Part shown: piece after piece, positions 1 to 8,261 of the stretch | Position numbering within the stretch: the first letter of the stretch is position 1 | How the letters are laid out: every line of letters begins with the position of its first letter | From: UBA1231 sp045123185 | GTDB taxonomy: Bacteria; Bacillota_I; Bacilli_A; ML615J-28; CAG-313 | Direction of reading: 5' to 3' | Assembly: GCA_045123185.1 (NCBI GenBank) | Contig: JBGVIL010000026.1 | Location: 62,001 to 126,000 of the forward strand | DNA: 64,000 nt | Notes under the pieces: generated by a model | What the model was told of the DNA's origin: nothing | The model's database searches: none | Seen by the model: only the letters and a program-made list of their open reading frames with translations | Made by a program: the position numbers and the translations under genes

Positions 1-234
1 ATCGGTTCAATGGGTTCAATAGACCCAGCCCGCATTAAACCAGGTAAGAAAATGCCAGGTAGAATGGGTGGCGTTATTAAAACAGTTCAAAATCTTGAAT
101 TTGTTAAATATGATGCAGAAAACAATGTAATACTTGTAAAGGGTAATGTTCCAGGAGCTAAAAACTCATATGTAGTTGTTACAAATGCAGTTAAAGCTAA
201 GAACGCTAGTTTAAACCCTGAAAGTCTTGCGTAG
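1..234 (+). CDS. rplC: 50S ribosomal protein L3, C-terminal part
   Basis: The frame is open from base 1 and ends at TAG 232-234, so only the last 77 residues are present and the start lies before the window. The GRMGG segment and the NVPGAKNS stretch near the C-terminus are typical of L3, which binds 23S rRNA near the peptidyl-transferase centre. It is followed 13 bases later by rplD, the normal order of the S10 operon. The ATG at base 10 is internal, not the start. Confidence 0.95.
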   Translation: MGSMGSIDPARIKPGKKMPGRMGGVIKTVQNLEFVKYDAENNVILVKGNVPGAKNSYVVVTNAVKAKNASLNPESLA

Positions 235-247
235 GAAGGAGTAAAAT

Positions 248-871
248 ATGCCAAGTATTGTTTTATTAAATCAATTAGGTCAACAAGTTGGTGAATTAGC
301 ATTAAGCGAAAATGTATTTGCTGTAGAAGATCATCAACAAGCAGTATTTGATACAATCGTTGCTGAAAGAGCAGCTATGCGTCAAGGTACTCAAAAAGCA
401 AAAACTCGTTCTGAAGTAAGCGGTGGTGGTAGAAAACCATGGCGTCAAAAAGGAACAGGTCGTGCTCGTCAAGGTTCAACTCGTTCTCCACAATGGCGTG
501 GCGGTGGTGTAGTATTTGCACCAACTCCAAGATCATATGTTATGAAAGTTAATAAGAAAGTTGTTCGTTTAGCAATGAAATGTGCTTTAACTTATAAAGT
601 ACAAGAAAATAGTTTAATAGCTTTAAATGAATTAACTCTTCAAAACTTCAAAACAAAAGGATTAGTTGAAGTATTAAATAACGTTAAAGCTGAAGGAAAA
701 ATCTTAGTTATCACTAAAGAAGCTAACGATTTAGTAGAATTAGCTGGACGTAATATTCCAAATGTATTAGTTGAAACTGCTAGTCATGTTTCAGTTTATC
801 AAATGATGAATGCAAGTTGTGTTGTTATGACACAAGACGCAGTAGCTTATTATGAGGAGGTACTTAAATAA
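248..871 (+). CDS. rplD: 50S ribosomal protein L4
   Basis: This 207-residue protein is the usual length for bacterial L4. The basic, Gly-rich loop around residues 45-90 (GGGRKPWRQKGTGRARQG) is the extended arm that lines the peptide exit tunnel. A GGAAGGAG ribosome binding site precedes the ATG. Its stop codon shares one base with the rplW start (TAATG), so the two are translationally coupled. In many bacteria L4 also represses the S10 operon, but the leader where that would happen is outside this window. Confidence 0.97.
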   Translation: MPSIVLLNQLGQQVGELALSENVFAVEDHQQAVFDTIVAERAAMRQGTQKAKTRSEVSGGGRKPWRQKGTGRARQGSTRSPQWRGGGVVFAPTPRSYVMKVNKKVVRLAMKCALTYKVQENSLIALNELTLQNFKTKGLVEVLNNVKAEGKILVITKEANDLVELAGRNIPNVLVETASHVSVYQMMNASCVVMTQDAVAYYEEVLK

Positions 872-1158
872 TGAAAACATCTTATGATATTATTAGAAAA
901 CCTATCATCACTGAAAAATCAAGCTCATTAATTGATAAGAATTTACAATATACTTTTGAAGTAGATCCAAGAGCTAATAAAGTAGAAATTAAAAAAGCTA
1001 TCGAAGAAATCTTCGAAGTAAAAGTTGTAGCTGTAAGAACAGTTAATGTTCACCGCAAAGCAAAAAGAGTTTCAAAATACGAAGGGTTTAAATCAGCGTA
1101 CAAGAAAGCAATCGTTCGTCTTGCACCTGGACAAACTATTTCGTCATTTGAAGTATAG
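871..1158 (+). CDS. rplW: 50S ribosomal protein L23
   Basis: This is a 95-residue L23, with the N-terminal DIIRKPIITEKS motif and the central VNVHRKAKR RNA-binding turn. L23 sits at the tunnel exit and docks trigger factor and SRP. The start overlaps the rplD stop by one base and the internal GAGGAGG at the end of rplD provides the binding site. It ends with TAG, 14 bases before rplB. Confidence 0.96.
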   Translation: MKTSYDIIRKPIITEKSSSLIDKNLQYTFEVDPRANKVEIKKAIEEIFEVKVVAVRTVNVHRKAKRVSKYEGFKSAYKKAIVRLAPGQTISSFEV

Positions 1159-1172
1159 GAGGTCAAGTAAGT

Positions 1173-2003
1173 ATGCCTATTAAATTTTATAAGCCTACGA
1201 CTAATGGTCGTCGTAATATGACAGCATTAACTTATGAAGAAATTACTACTAGTACTCCTGAAAAGAGTTTATTAGTAAGTGTTAAAAAACATGCTGGTCG
1301 TAATAATTTAGGTCGTATTACAGTTCGTCATCATGGCGGCGGTGAAAAACGTAAATATCGTTTAATCGATTTCAAACGTGATAAAGACGGTATTAAAGGT
1401 AAAGTAGCTACAATCGAATACGATCCAAACAGAAGTGCAAATATTGCATTAATCAATTATGTAGATGGTGAAAAACGTTACATCATCGCTCCAAAAGATT
1501 TAAAAGTTGGAATGGAAATCGTTTCTGGAACTGCAGTAGACATCGTTGTTGGTAACTGCATGGAAATCCAAAACATTCCTGTTGGTACAATGATTCACAA
1601 CATCGAATTAAATCCTAAACATGGTGGACAACTTGCAAGAGCTGCAGGTGCAGGTGCACAAATTTTAGGTCGTGAAGATAAATATGTATTAATCAGACTT
1701 GCTAGTGGTGAAGTTCGTAAAGTTCTAGGTGTTTGCCGTGCAACAGTTGGTGTTGTTGGTAACTTAGACCATGAACTTGTAAATGTTGGTAAAGCTGGTC
1801 GTACTCGTCATATGGGTATGCGTCCAACAGTACGTGGTTCTGTAATGAACCCTAATGATCACCCACACGGTGGTGGTGAAGGCCGTCAACCAGTTGGTAG
1901 AAAAGCTCCTATGACTCCTTGGGGTAAAGTTGCTTTAGGTCTTAAAACTAGAAAAACTAAGAAAAAATCGAACGCTCTTATCGTGCGTCGTCGTAATGGA
2001 TAG
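1173..2003 (+). CDS. rplB: 50S ribosomal protein L2
   Basis: This 276-residue protein matches the usual L2 length. It has the N-terminal RNA-binding OB domain with RNNLGRITVRHHGGG, an SH3-like domain, and the C-terminal MNPNDHPHGGGEGR segment that contains the conserved His of the peptidyl-transferase region. The first codons (PIKFYKPTTNGRRNMT) are the standard L2 start. It lies between rplW and rpsS with an AGGAGG binding site 15 bases ahead. Confidence 0.98.
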   Translation: MPIKFYKPTTNGRRNMTALTYEEITTSTPEKSLLVSVKKHAGRNNLGRITVRHHGGGEKRKYRLIDFKRDKDGIKGKVATIEYDPNRSANIALINYVDGEKRYIIAPKDLKVGMEIVSGTAVDIVVGNCMEIQNIPVGTMIHNIELNPKHGGQLARAAGAGAQILGREDKYVLIRLASGEVRKVLGVCRATVGVVGNLDHELVNVGKAGRTRHMGMRPTVRGSVMNPNDHPHGGGEGRQPVGRKAPMTPWGKVALGLKTRKTKKKSNALIVRRRNG

Positions 2004-2021
2004 AAAAGGAGGAACTCAAGA

Positions 2022-2297
2022 ATGTCACGTTCACTTAAAAAAGGACCTTTTATTGATGAACATTTAATGAAAAAAGTTGAAGCATTAAATGAAGCAAATC
2101 AAAAGAAAGTAATTCAAACTTGGTCAAGAAGATCAACAATTTATCCTGAATTCGTTGGACACACAGTTGCTGTATATAATGGTAAAGAACATTTACCAAT
2201 CTATGTAACTGAAGATATGGTTGGACATAAATTTGGTGAGTTTGCTCCAACTAGATCATACCGCGGTCATGGTAAAGATAAAAAAGCTGGTAAATAG
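2022..2297 (+). CDS. rpsS: 30S ribosomal protein S19
   Basis: This 91-residue S19 starts SRSLKKGPFID and carries the GHKFGEFAPTR motif near residue 70. S19 forms a heterodimer with S13 in the head of the small subunit. An AAGGAGG site precedes the ATG and a TAG ends the frame 11 bases before rplV. Confidence 0.97.
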   Translation: MSRSLKKGPFIDEHLMKKVEALNEANQKKVIQTWSRRSTIYPEFVGHTVAVYNGKEHLPIYVTEDMVGHKFGEFAPTRSYRGHGKDKKAGK

Positions 2298-2308
2298 GAG
2301 GGACAATC

Positions 2309-2644
2309 ATGGAAGTTAGAGCAATTGCAAAATCAGTTAGAATGTCACCTCGTAAAGCAAAATTAGTTATTGATTTAATTAGAGGTAAAAAAGTAGGACA
2401 AGCTATTGCAATCCTTAACAATGTTGAATCAACAGTTAAAGAACCAATTAGCAAAGTTCTAAACTCTGCTATCGCTAATGCTGTTAACAACAACAAATTA
2501 GAAGCAGATAATTTATATATTAAAGAAATCTACGCTAACCCAGGACAAATCTTAAAGAGAATGCGTCCACGTGCTAAAGGTAGCGGTGATAGAATCTTAA
2601 AAAGAACATGCCATGTAACAGTGGTATTGGCTGAGAAAGAATAA
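2309..2644 (+). CDS. rplV: 50S ribosomal protein L22
   Basis: This 111-residue L22 has the N-terminal VRMSPRKAKLVIDLIRGK helix and the beta-hairpin with KRMRPRAKGSGDRI that lines the exit tunnel and is a known site of macrolide resistance changes. Length and motifs are ordinary. An AGGAGGG binding site overlaps the end of rpsS. Confidence 0.97.
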   Translation: MEVRAIAKSVRMSPRKAKLVIDLIRGKKVGQAIAILNNVESTVKEPISKVLNSAIANAVNNNKLEADNLYIKEIYANPGQILKRMRPRAKGSGDRILKRTCHVTVVLAEKE

Positions 2645-2659
2645 TTAGGAGGAACTATT

Positions 2660-3322
2660 ATGGGTCAAAAGGTAAGTCCAATAGGATTAAGAGTTGGCAT
2701 TATCCGTGGTTGGGATGCAAAATGGTATGCTCCTAAAGCCAAGGTTGCTGATTTATTACATGAAGATTTAAAGATTCGCGAATTTTTATTCGCATTCTAT
2801 AAAACAGCTTATGTTTCTCAAATCGAAATCAAAAGAACTGGTAAACGTGTAATCGTATCTGTTCACTCTGCAAGAGTTGGTGCAGTTATCGGTCGTGATA
2901 GCGCTAAGAAAAATGAAGCTGTTAAAGCATTAGAAAAAATGACTGGTAAGAATGTATTCTTAACAGTAGTTGAAATTAAAACTCCAGATCTAGATGCTGT
3001 TTTAGTAGCAAGAAAAATGGCTGAAGATCTAGAAAATCGTGCATCTTTCCGTCGTGTTCAAAAGAGTGCTATTCAAAGAGCTCTTAAAGCAGGCGCTAAA
3101 GGTATTAAAACTCAATTATCAGGTCGTTTAGGTGGAGCTGAAATTGCACGTAGTGAAGGTTACATTGAAGGTAGTGTTCCACTACATACATTCCGTGCTA
3201 ACATTGATTACGCAACAGCTGAAGCTAATACAACTTATGGTAAAATCGGTGTTAAAGTTTGGATCAATAAAGGTGAAATTTTAACAGCAAAACAAAATAA
3301 TAATAAGAAGGAGGACAAATAA
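2660..3322 (+). CDS. rpsC: 30S ribosomal protein S3
   Basis: This 220-residue S3 starts GQKVSPIGLRVG, followed by a KH-type RNA-binding domain (about residues 40-110) with VGAVIGRDSAKK, and a C-terminal domain with GAKGIKTQLSGRLGGAEIAR. S3 lines the mRNA entry channel. The tail after about residue 208 is short, Lys- and Asn-rich. Its 3' end contains the AAGGAGG site for rplP. Confidence 0.97.
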   Translation: MGQKVSPIGLRVGIIRGWDAKWYAPKAKVADLLHEDLKIREFLFAFYKTAYVSQIEIKRTGKRVIVSVHSARVGAVIGRDSAKKNEAVKALEKMTGKNVFLTVVEIKTPDLDAVLVARKMAEDLENRASFRRVQKSAIQRALKAGAKGIKTQLSGRLGGAEIARSEGYIEGSVPLHTFRANIDYATAEANTTYGKIGVKVWINKGEILTAKQNNNKKEDK

Positions 3323-3324
3323 TT

Positions 3325-3741
3325 ATGTTAATGCCAAAAAGAACTAAGTATCGTCGTCCTCATCGTATTAGTTATGAAGGAAAAGCCAAAGGTGGTAAAA
3401 CTGTAACATTTGGTGAATTTGGTCTTCAAGCATTAGAAGGTGCTTGGGTAACTGACCGTCAAATTGAAGCTGCCCGTATCGCTATGACACGTTATATGAA
3501 ACGTGACGGGAAAGTATGGATTAAAATTTTCCCACATTTAGTAAGAACTAAGAAACCATTAGAAGTACGTATGGGTTCTGGTAAAGGGGCTCCAGATGGT
3601 TATGTAGCTGTAGTTAAAGATGGAACTGTAATGTTTGAAATCGCTGGTGTATCTGAAGAAATCGCTCGTGAAGCATTCAGACTTGCATCTCATAAACTAC
3701 CAGTTAAAACAAAATTTGTTGTAAGAGAAAGTGGTGAGTAA
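3325..3741 (+). CDS. rplP: 50S ribosomal protein L16
   Basis: This 138-residue L16 starts LMPKRTKYR and contains the basic GKAKGG loop and the conserved MGSGKGAP stretch near residue 80. It binds helix 38 and the tRNA elbow. The stop overlaps the binding site of rpmC, whose ATG lies 2 bases downstream. Confidence 0.97.
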   Translation: MLMPKRTKYRRPHRISYEGKAKGGKTVTFGEFGLQALEGAWVTDRQIEAARIAMTRYMKRDGKVWIKIFPHLVRTKKPLEVRMGSGKGAPDGYVAVVKDGTVMFEIAGVSEEIAREAFRLASHKLPVKTKFVVRESGE

Positions 3742-3742
3742 G

Positions 3743-3979
3743 ATGGCTGCTAAGAAAAGTAAAAAAGTGGTTAAAAAAGTAACACAAGTTAATCAAATTA
3801 GAGCTTTAGAAAACGCGGACATTGAAGCAAAAATCATTGAACTTAAAAAAGAGTTACATAATTTACGTTTCCAAGCCGCTGTTGGTAAGTTAGAAAAAAC
3901 TGCTCAATTAAAGAAAGTTAAGAAAGAAATTGCACGCGCTTATACAGTATTAACTGAACGCGCTAATGCAAATAATTAG
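3743..3979 (+). CDS. rpmC: 50S ribosomal protein L29
   Basis: The core LKKELHNLRFQAAVGKLEKTAQLKK is the L29 two-helix hairpin. I chose ATG 3743, preceded by GGTGAG at the end of rplP, rather than GTG 3731 inside rplP. The product is 78 residues, slightly longer than the usual 65 or so because of a Lys-rich N-terminal extension (AAKKSKKVVKKV). L29 sits next to L23 at the tunnel exit. Confidence 0.93.
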   Translation: MAAKKSKKVVKKVTQVNQIRALENADIEAKIIELKKELHNLRFQAAVGKLEKTAQLKKVKKEIARAYTVLTERANANN

Positions 3980-3989
3980 GAGGTTAGTG

Positions 3990-4250
3990 ATGGAAAGAAA
4001 TAGTCGTAAAGTATACGTTGGTACTGTTGTTTCAGCTGTTAATGATAAAACTATTACTGTTAAAGTTGAAACTCATCGCAGACACCCTCTATATAGTAAA
4101 AGAATTAAATACTCAAAGAAATTTACTGCTCATGATGAACAAAATTTAGCTAAAGTTGGCGATATCGTAGAAATTATGGAAACTCGTCCACTTTCTAAAA
4201 CTAAACGTTATCGTTTAGTAAAAATCGTTCAATCAGCAGTAATCATATAA
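3990..4250 (+). CDS. rpsQ: 30S ribosomal protein S17
   Basis: The start is ATG 3990, placed 6 bases after AGGAGG 3978-3983; an upstream in-frame ATG at 3966 lies inside rpmC. The 86-residue product has an OB fold with VGTVVSAVNDKTITVKVE, the HPLYSKRIK loop and the terminal RPLSKTKRYRLVKIV that are diagnostic of S17, an early 16S rRNA binder. Confidence 0.95.
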   Translation: MERNSRKVYVGTVVSAVNDKTITVKVETHRRHPLYSKRIKYSKKFTAHDEQNLAKVGDIVEIMETRPLSKTKRYRLVKIVQSAVII

Positions 4251-4264
4251 TCAGGAGGTAAATC

Positions 4265-4633
4265 ATGGTTCAACAAGAAACTAGAGTAAATGTTGCAGAT
4301 AATTCAGGTGCAAAACAACTACTGATTATAAAAGTTTTAGGTGGTGCAAGACACTTTTATGCTGGTGTTGGTGATGTTGTTATTGCAACAGTTAAATCAG
4401 CTACTACTGGCGGTCAAGTTAAAAAAGGTGACGTTGTTAAAGCAGTCATCGTAAGAACAAAACACGGTGTAAGAAGAGCAGATGGTTCTTATATCAAATT
4501 TGATGATAACGCTGCAGTTATTATTAAAGAAGACAAATCTCCAAGAGGAACTCGTATTTTCGGGCCTGTTGCGAGAGAACTTCGTGATAAAGACTATACA
4601 AAAATTGTTTCTTTAGCACCTGAGGTTCTATAG
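4265..4633 (+). CDS. rplN: 50S ribosomal protein L14
   Basis: This 122-residue L14, of the normal length, has VQQETRVNVADNSGAK at the N-terminus and the GTRIFGPVARELR motif near residue 100. It binds at the subunit interface beside L19 and is the docking site for the RsfS silencing factor. An AGGAGG precedes the ATG. Confidence 0.97.
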   Translation: MVQQETRVNVADNSGAKQLLIIKVLGGARHFYAGVGDVVIATVKSATTGGQVKKGDVVKAVIVRTKHGVRRADGSYIKFDDNAAVIIKEDKSPRGTRIFGPVARELRDKDYTKIVSLAPEVL

Positions 4634-4642
4634 GAGGCAAAC

Positions 4643-5008
4643 ATGAAAATTAAAAAAGGTGATGTTGTTGCTGTTATTGCAGGTAAAGATAAACCAGTGA
4701 ATGGTGTTTATAAAACTGGTGAAGTATTAGCAGTATATCCTGCTACAAGTCGTGTTGTAGTTAAAGGTATTAATATTGCTACTAAACACCATCGTCCATC
4801 TCAAGCTCGTCCAGAAGGTGGAATTGAAAAGAAAGAAGCACCAATCCATGTTTCAAATGTTGCTTATCTTGACCCTGTTAAAAAACAACCAACAAGAATT
4901 CGTTATGAATATGAAAAAGACGCTGAAGGTAACTTTGTTAAAGGCGCTAACGGCAAAAAAATTAAATATCGTGTAGCAGTTTTATCTGGTACTAGATTAG
5001 ATAAGTAG
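4643..5008 (+). CDS. rplX: 50S ribosomal protein L24
   Basis: The N-terminal KOW motif (KGDVVAVIAGKDKPVNG) and the VKGINIATKHHRPSQARPEGGI stretch identify L24, an assembly initiator. The product is 121 residues, somewhat longer than the common 100-105, owing to a C-terminal part with a YEKDAEGNFVKG insertion. An AGGAGG site overlaps the rplN stop. Confidence 0.95.
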   Translation: MKIKKGDVVAVIAGKDKPVNGVYKTGEVLAVYPATSRVVVKGINIATKHHRPSQARPEGGIEKKEAPIHVSNVAYLDPVKKQPTRIRYEYEKDAEGNFVKGANGKKIKYRVAVLSGTRLDK

Positions 5009-5018
5009 GAGGTAAGGA

Positions 5019-5558
5019 ATGAATCGCGTATTACAAAATTATAAAGAAAACGTTGTAAAACAACTTACTGACAAATTTGGCTACACTACAATTATGCAAG
5101 TACCTAAGATCGAAAAGATCGTTTTAAATATGGGTATTGGTGATTCAATTAGTAATTCAAAATTATTAGATGCAGCTGTTGAAGATTTAGGTATCATCGC
5201 TGGTCAAAAACCACTTGTAACTAAAGCTAAAAAATCTATCGCTGTATTCAAACTTCGTGAAGGTATGCCAATTGGTGCTAAAGTAACTTTACGTGGAGAA
5301 AGAATGTATGAATTCTTTGATAAATTAGTTTCTATCTCACTTCCACGTGTAAGAGACTTTAGAGGTGTAAATCCAAATTCATTTGATGGAAGAGGAAATT
5401 ACACTTTAGGTATTAAAGAACAATTAATTTTCCCTGAAATTAATTATGATAAAGTTATGAAAATCCGTGGTATGGACATTGTTATTGTTACTACTGCACA
5501 AACTGATGAAGAAGGCCGAGCTTTATTAAGCTTACTTGGTATGCCTTTTAGAAAGTAA
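5019..5558 (+). CDS. rplE: 50S ribosomal protein L5
   Basis: This 179-residue L5 is of standard size. It carries KIVLNMGIGDS near residue 35, GQKPLVTKAKKSIAVFKLREG and the terminal ALLSLLGMPFRK. It binds 5S rRNA and contacts P-site tRNA. It is followed by the zinc-type S14 gene, as in Bacillus. Confidence 0.97.
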   Translation: MNRVLQNYKENVVKQLTDKFGYTTIMQVPKIEKIVLNMGIGDSISNSKLLDAAVEDLGIIAGQKPLVTKAKKSIAVFKLREGMPIGAKVTLRGERMYEFFDKLVSISLPRVRDFRGVNPNSFDGRGNYTLGIKEQLIFPEINYDKVMKIRGMDIVIVTTAQTDEEGRALLSLLGMPFRK

Positions 5559-5573
5559 TGGAGGACATAGATA

Positions 5574-5759
5574 ATGGCTAAAACATCAATGAAAGTAAAA
5601 TGCGCACGTAAAAATAAATTCCAAGTGCGTGAATATACTCGCTGCGAACGTTGTGGAAGACCTCATGCAGTTTATCGCAAATTCAAATTATGTCGTGTTT
5701 GCTTTAGAGAACTTGCATACAAAGGATTAATCCCTGGCGTTAAAAAAGCAAGCTGGTAA
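5574..5759 (+). CDS. rpsZ: 30S ribosomal protein S14, zinc-binding type
   Basis: This 61-residue protein is the short, zinc-dependent form of S14. The four zinc ligands are visible as C24-x2-C27 and C40-x2-C43. The basic C-terminus ends GVKKASW, as is normal. It is the only S14 gene in the window; whether a zinc-independent copy exists elsewhere cannot be told. Confidence 0.97.
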   Translation: MAKTSMKVKCARKNKFQVREYTRCERCGRPHAVYRKFKLCRVCFRELAYKGLIPGVKKASW

Positions 5760-5775
5760 GAAGGAGGCTTAAAAT

Positions 5776-6171
5776 ATGGTTATGACTGATCCAATTGCTG
5801 ATATGCTTACTAGAATTAGAAATGCGAACTTAAGAAAACACCCAACAGTGTCTGTTCCAGCTTCTAAGATTAAATTAGATATTCTTCGTGTTTTAAAAGA
5901 AGAAGGATATATCAGCGATTTTGTAAAAATTGAAGATGAAAAACAAGGAATGATATCGATAACTTTAAAATATGTCAACAAGACATCAGTAATTAAAGGT
6001 TTAAAGAGAATCTCAAAACCTGGTTTAAAAGTTTATGCTAAAAGAAACGAATTACCTAAAGTATTAAATGGTTTAGGTGTAGCTATCGTTTCAACATCAG
6101 GAGGCGTTATGAGCGATCGCGAAGCACGTCAAAAAAATCTTGGTGGCGAAGTTTTAGCATTTGTATGGTAG
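5776..6171 (+). CDS. rpsH: 30S ribosomal protein S8
   Basis: This 131-residue S8 starts VMTDPIADMLTRIRNAN and has the STSGGVMSDREARQKNLGGE motif near the C-terminus that binds 16S helix 21. In E. coli S8 represses the spc operon. The start at 5776 is preceded by AAGGAGG; the second ATG at 5782 is possible but less well spaced. Confidence 0.97.
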   Translation: MVMTDPIADMLTRIRNANLRKHPTVSVPASKIKLDILRVLKEEGYISDFVKIEDEKQGMISITLKYVNKTSVIKGLKRISKPGLKVYAKRNELPKVLNGLGVAIVSTSGGVMSDREARQKNLGGEVLAFVW

Positions 6172-6184
6172 GAGGAAGATAGGT

Positions 6185-6721
6185 ATGTCACGTATAGGAA
6201 ACAAACCAGTCGTTTTACCAAACGATGCTACATTAGAATTAGTAGAAAATGTAATTACTGTTAAAGGTCCAAAAGGTCAATTATCTTTTGAAGTACCACA
6301 AGCAATTACAGTAGAAGTTAAAGATAATCAAGTAACATTTACACGTCCATCAGATGTTAAAGAACATCGTTCATTACATGGTACAACTCGTGCTATTGTT
6401 AACAACATGGTAGTAGGTGTAACTCAAGGTTATGAAAAAGTTTTAGAAATTGAAGGTACTGGTTACAGAGCTCAATTACAAGGGAAAAAATTGGTTGTTA
6501 ATGCTGGTTATTCTCACCCTTGTGAAATGGAAATTCCTGCAGGTTTAACTGTTACAGTTCCAAACCCAACTGAAATTCATGTTGCTGGTTGTGACAAACA
6601 ATTAGTTGGTCAATTTGCGGCTGATGTAAGAATCATTAGAAAACCTGAACCATATAAAGGTAAAGGTATTCATTATCGTGGTGAATATATCCGTCGTAAA
6701 GAAGGTAAGAAAGCTAAGTAG
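6185..6721 (+). CDS. rplF: 50S ribosomal protein L6
   Basis: The start is ATG 6185 (SRIGNKPV), just after AGGAGGAAG at 6170-6178. An upstream in-frame ATG at 6161 lies inside rpsH. The 178-residue product has two tandem L6 folds and the C-terminal RKPEPYKGKGIHYRGE motif. It contacts the GTPase centre. Confidence 0.96.
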   Translation: MSRIGNKPVVLPNDATLELVENVITVKGPKGQLSFEVPQAITVEVKDNQVTFTRPSDVKEHRSLHGTTRAIVNNMVVGVTQGYEKVLEIEGTGYRAQLQGKKLVVNAGYSHPCEMEIPAGLTVTVPNPTEIHVAGCDKQLVGQFAADVRIIRKPEPYKGKGIHYRGEYIRRKEGKKAK

Positions 6722-6742
6722 AAAGGAGTAAAATAAGAGAAT

Positions 6743-7105
6743 ATGATTACTAAAAAGTCTAAAGATGCTGCTCGTCAAAAACGTCACTTACGTTTAAGAG
6801 CAAATTTAAGTGGTACACCTGAACGTCCACGTTTAGCTGTATACCGTTCAAACAAAAATATTGCTGCTCAAATTATCGATGATGTAAACAAAGTTACTCT
6901 TGTTTCTGCTTCTTCTATTGAACATGGCAACAAATTTGCCAATGGATCTAATGTTGCAGCAGCTACATTAGTAGGAAAAACTATCGCGACTCGTGCTTTA
7001 GAAGCAGGAATCACTGAAGTTGTATTTGACCGTGGAGGATATTTATATCATGGTCGTGTAAAAGCTTTAGCTGATGCTGCTCGTGAAGCTGGGTTAAAAT
7101 TCTAG
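6743..7105 (+). CDS. rplR: 50S ribosomal protein L18
   Basis: This 120-residue L18 has KRHLRLRANLSGTPERPRL, the IIDDVN region and the terminal FDRGGYLYHGRVKALADAAREAGL. It binds 5S rRNA. The start is fixed by a TAA immediately upstream in frame, which leaves an unusually long gap of about 14 bases between AAAGGAG and the ATG, in contrast to the 6-9 bases typical of its neighbours. Confidence 0.95.
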   Translation: MITKKSKDAARQKRHLRLRANLSGTPERPRLAVYRSNKNIAAQIIDDVNKVTLVSASSIEHGNKFANGSNVAAATLVGKTIATRALEAGITEVVFDRGGYLYHGRVKALADAAREAGLKF

Positions 7106-7115
7106 GAGGTAAATC

Positions 7116-7622
7116 ATGAAAAAAGATTTAATGCCAACTGAAGAAAAAGAATTTGAAGAACGCGTCGTTGTCGTTAACCGTGTTACTAAGGTTGTTAAAG
7201 GTGGTAGAAGATTCCGTTTCGCCGCTTTAGTAGTTATTGGTGACCATAAAGGTAGAGTAGGTTATGGAACTGGTAAAGCTCAAGAAGTTCCAGAAGCTAT
7301 TAAAAAGGCAGTAGAAGATGCTAAAAAGAACGTTATCAACGTTCCAATCGTTAAAACAACAATTCCTCACTCAATCACTGGTGTTGCAGGAGCTGGTCAA
7401 GTATTCTTAAAACCTGCTCCAGCTGGGACTGGAATTATTGCAGGGGGACCTGTTCGTAATGTTTTAGAACTTGCTGGTATCCAAGATATCTTCTCTAAAT
7501 CTCAAGGTTCAAGTACTCCAATCAATATCATTAGAGCTACTTTTGAAGGTTTAAAGAATTTACGTACAGCTGAACAAATTGCTGAACTTCGCGGTAAAGA
7601 AGTTTCAGAAATTAGGGGGTAA
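7116..7622 (+). CDS. rpsE: 30S ribosomal protein S5
   Basis: This 168-residue S5 has the double-stranded RNA-binding-like N-domain (VVNRVTKVVKGGRRFRFAA), VGYGTGKAQEVPEAI, and the GVAGAGQVFLKPAPAGTGI loop. S5 shapes the mRNA entry and decoding accuracy. Its 3' end provides the GGGGG-type binding site for rpmD. Confidence 0.97.
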   Translation: MKKDLMPTEEKEFEERVVVVNRVTKVVKGGRRFRFAALVVIGDHKGRVGYGTGKAQEVPEAIKKAVEDAKKNVINVPIVKTTIPHSITGVAGAGQVFLKPAPAGTGIIAGGPVRNVLELAGIQDIFSKSQGSSTPINIIRATFEGLKNLRTAEQIAELRGKEVSEIRG

Positions 7623-7628
7623 TTAGAA

Positions 7629-7808
7629 ATGGCAAAAACATTAAAAATTACACTTGTTAAAAGTCCTATCACATATGCTCAAAATCAAAGAGACACTTTA
7701 AAAGCTTTAGGCTTAACTAAAATGCACAAAACTGTTGAAAAACCAGATAACGAAGCAATTCGTGGAATGATCAAAACAGTTGCACATTTAGTTAGTGTTG
7801 AAGAATAG
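7629..7808 (+). CDS. rpmD: 50S ribosomal protein L30
   Basis: This 59-residue frame between rpsE and rplO reads as L30: KTLKITLVKSPITYAQNQRDTLKALGL, then LTKMHKTVEKPDNEAIRGMI. The size and position in the spc operon are exactly as expected. It is short and easily missed. The stop TAG at 7806-7808 overlaps the AGGAGG of rplO. Confidence 0.96.
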   Translation: MAKTLKITLVKSPITYAQNQRDTLKALGLTKMHKTVEKPDNEAIRGMIKTVAHLVSVEE

Positions 7809-7817
7809 GAGGACGTC

Positions 7818-8258
7818 ATGAAATTAAATGAACTTAAACCTGTTGAAGGTGCAAGACATTACAAAAAACGCGTAGGACGCGGTACTGGTAGTGGACTTGG
7901 TAAAACATCTACTCGTGGTCATAAAGGTCAAAATGCTCGTTCTGGTGGCGGTGTTCGTCCAGGATTTGAAGGTGGTCAAACTCCTTTATTTAAACGTTTA
8001 CCAAAACGCGGATTTACAAACATCAATCGTTTAGAATACGCAGTAGTTAATGTTAGTGATTTAAATACATTCGAAGCTGGATCAGTTGTTGATCTACAAG
8101 CTTTAAAACAAAAAGGATTAGTTAAAAAAGAATACGAAGGAGTTAAAGTATTAGGTCACGGAGAATTAAAAGTTGCTTTAACAGTAAAAGCTAAAAAATT
8201 CTCTGAAACAGCAAAAGAAAAAATCAGTGCTGCTGGTGGAAGTATCGAGGTACTTTAA
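7818..8258 (+). CDS. rplO: 50S ribosomal protein L15
   Basis: This 146-residue L15 has the Gly/Lys/Arg-rich N-terminal arm (KKRVGRGTGSGLGKTSTRGHKGQNAR) that threads into 23S rRNA, followed by a globular domain. It ends 3 bases before secY, so the secY binding site (GAGG, about 11 bases ahead) lies within this gene. Confidence 0.97.
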   Translation: MKLNELKPVEGARHYKKRVGRGTGSGLGKTSTRGHKGQNARSGGGVRPGFEGGQTPLFKRLPKRGFTNINRLEYAVVNVSDLNTFEAGSVVDLQALKQKGLVKKEYEGVKVLGHGELKVALTVKAKKFSETAKEKISAAGGSIEVL

Positions 8259-8261
8259 TTT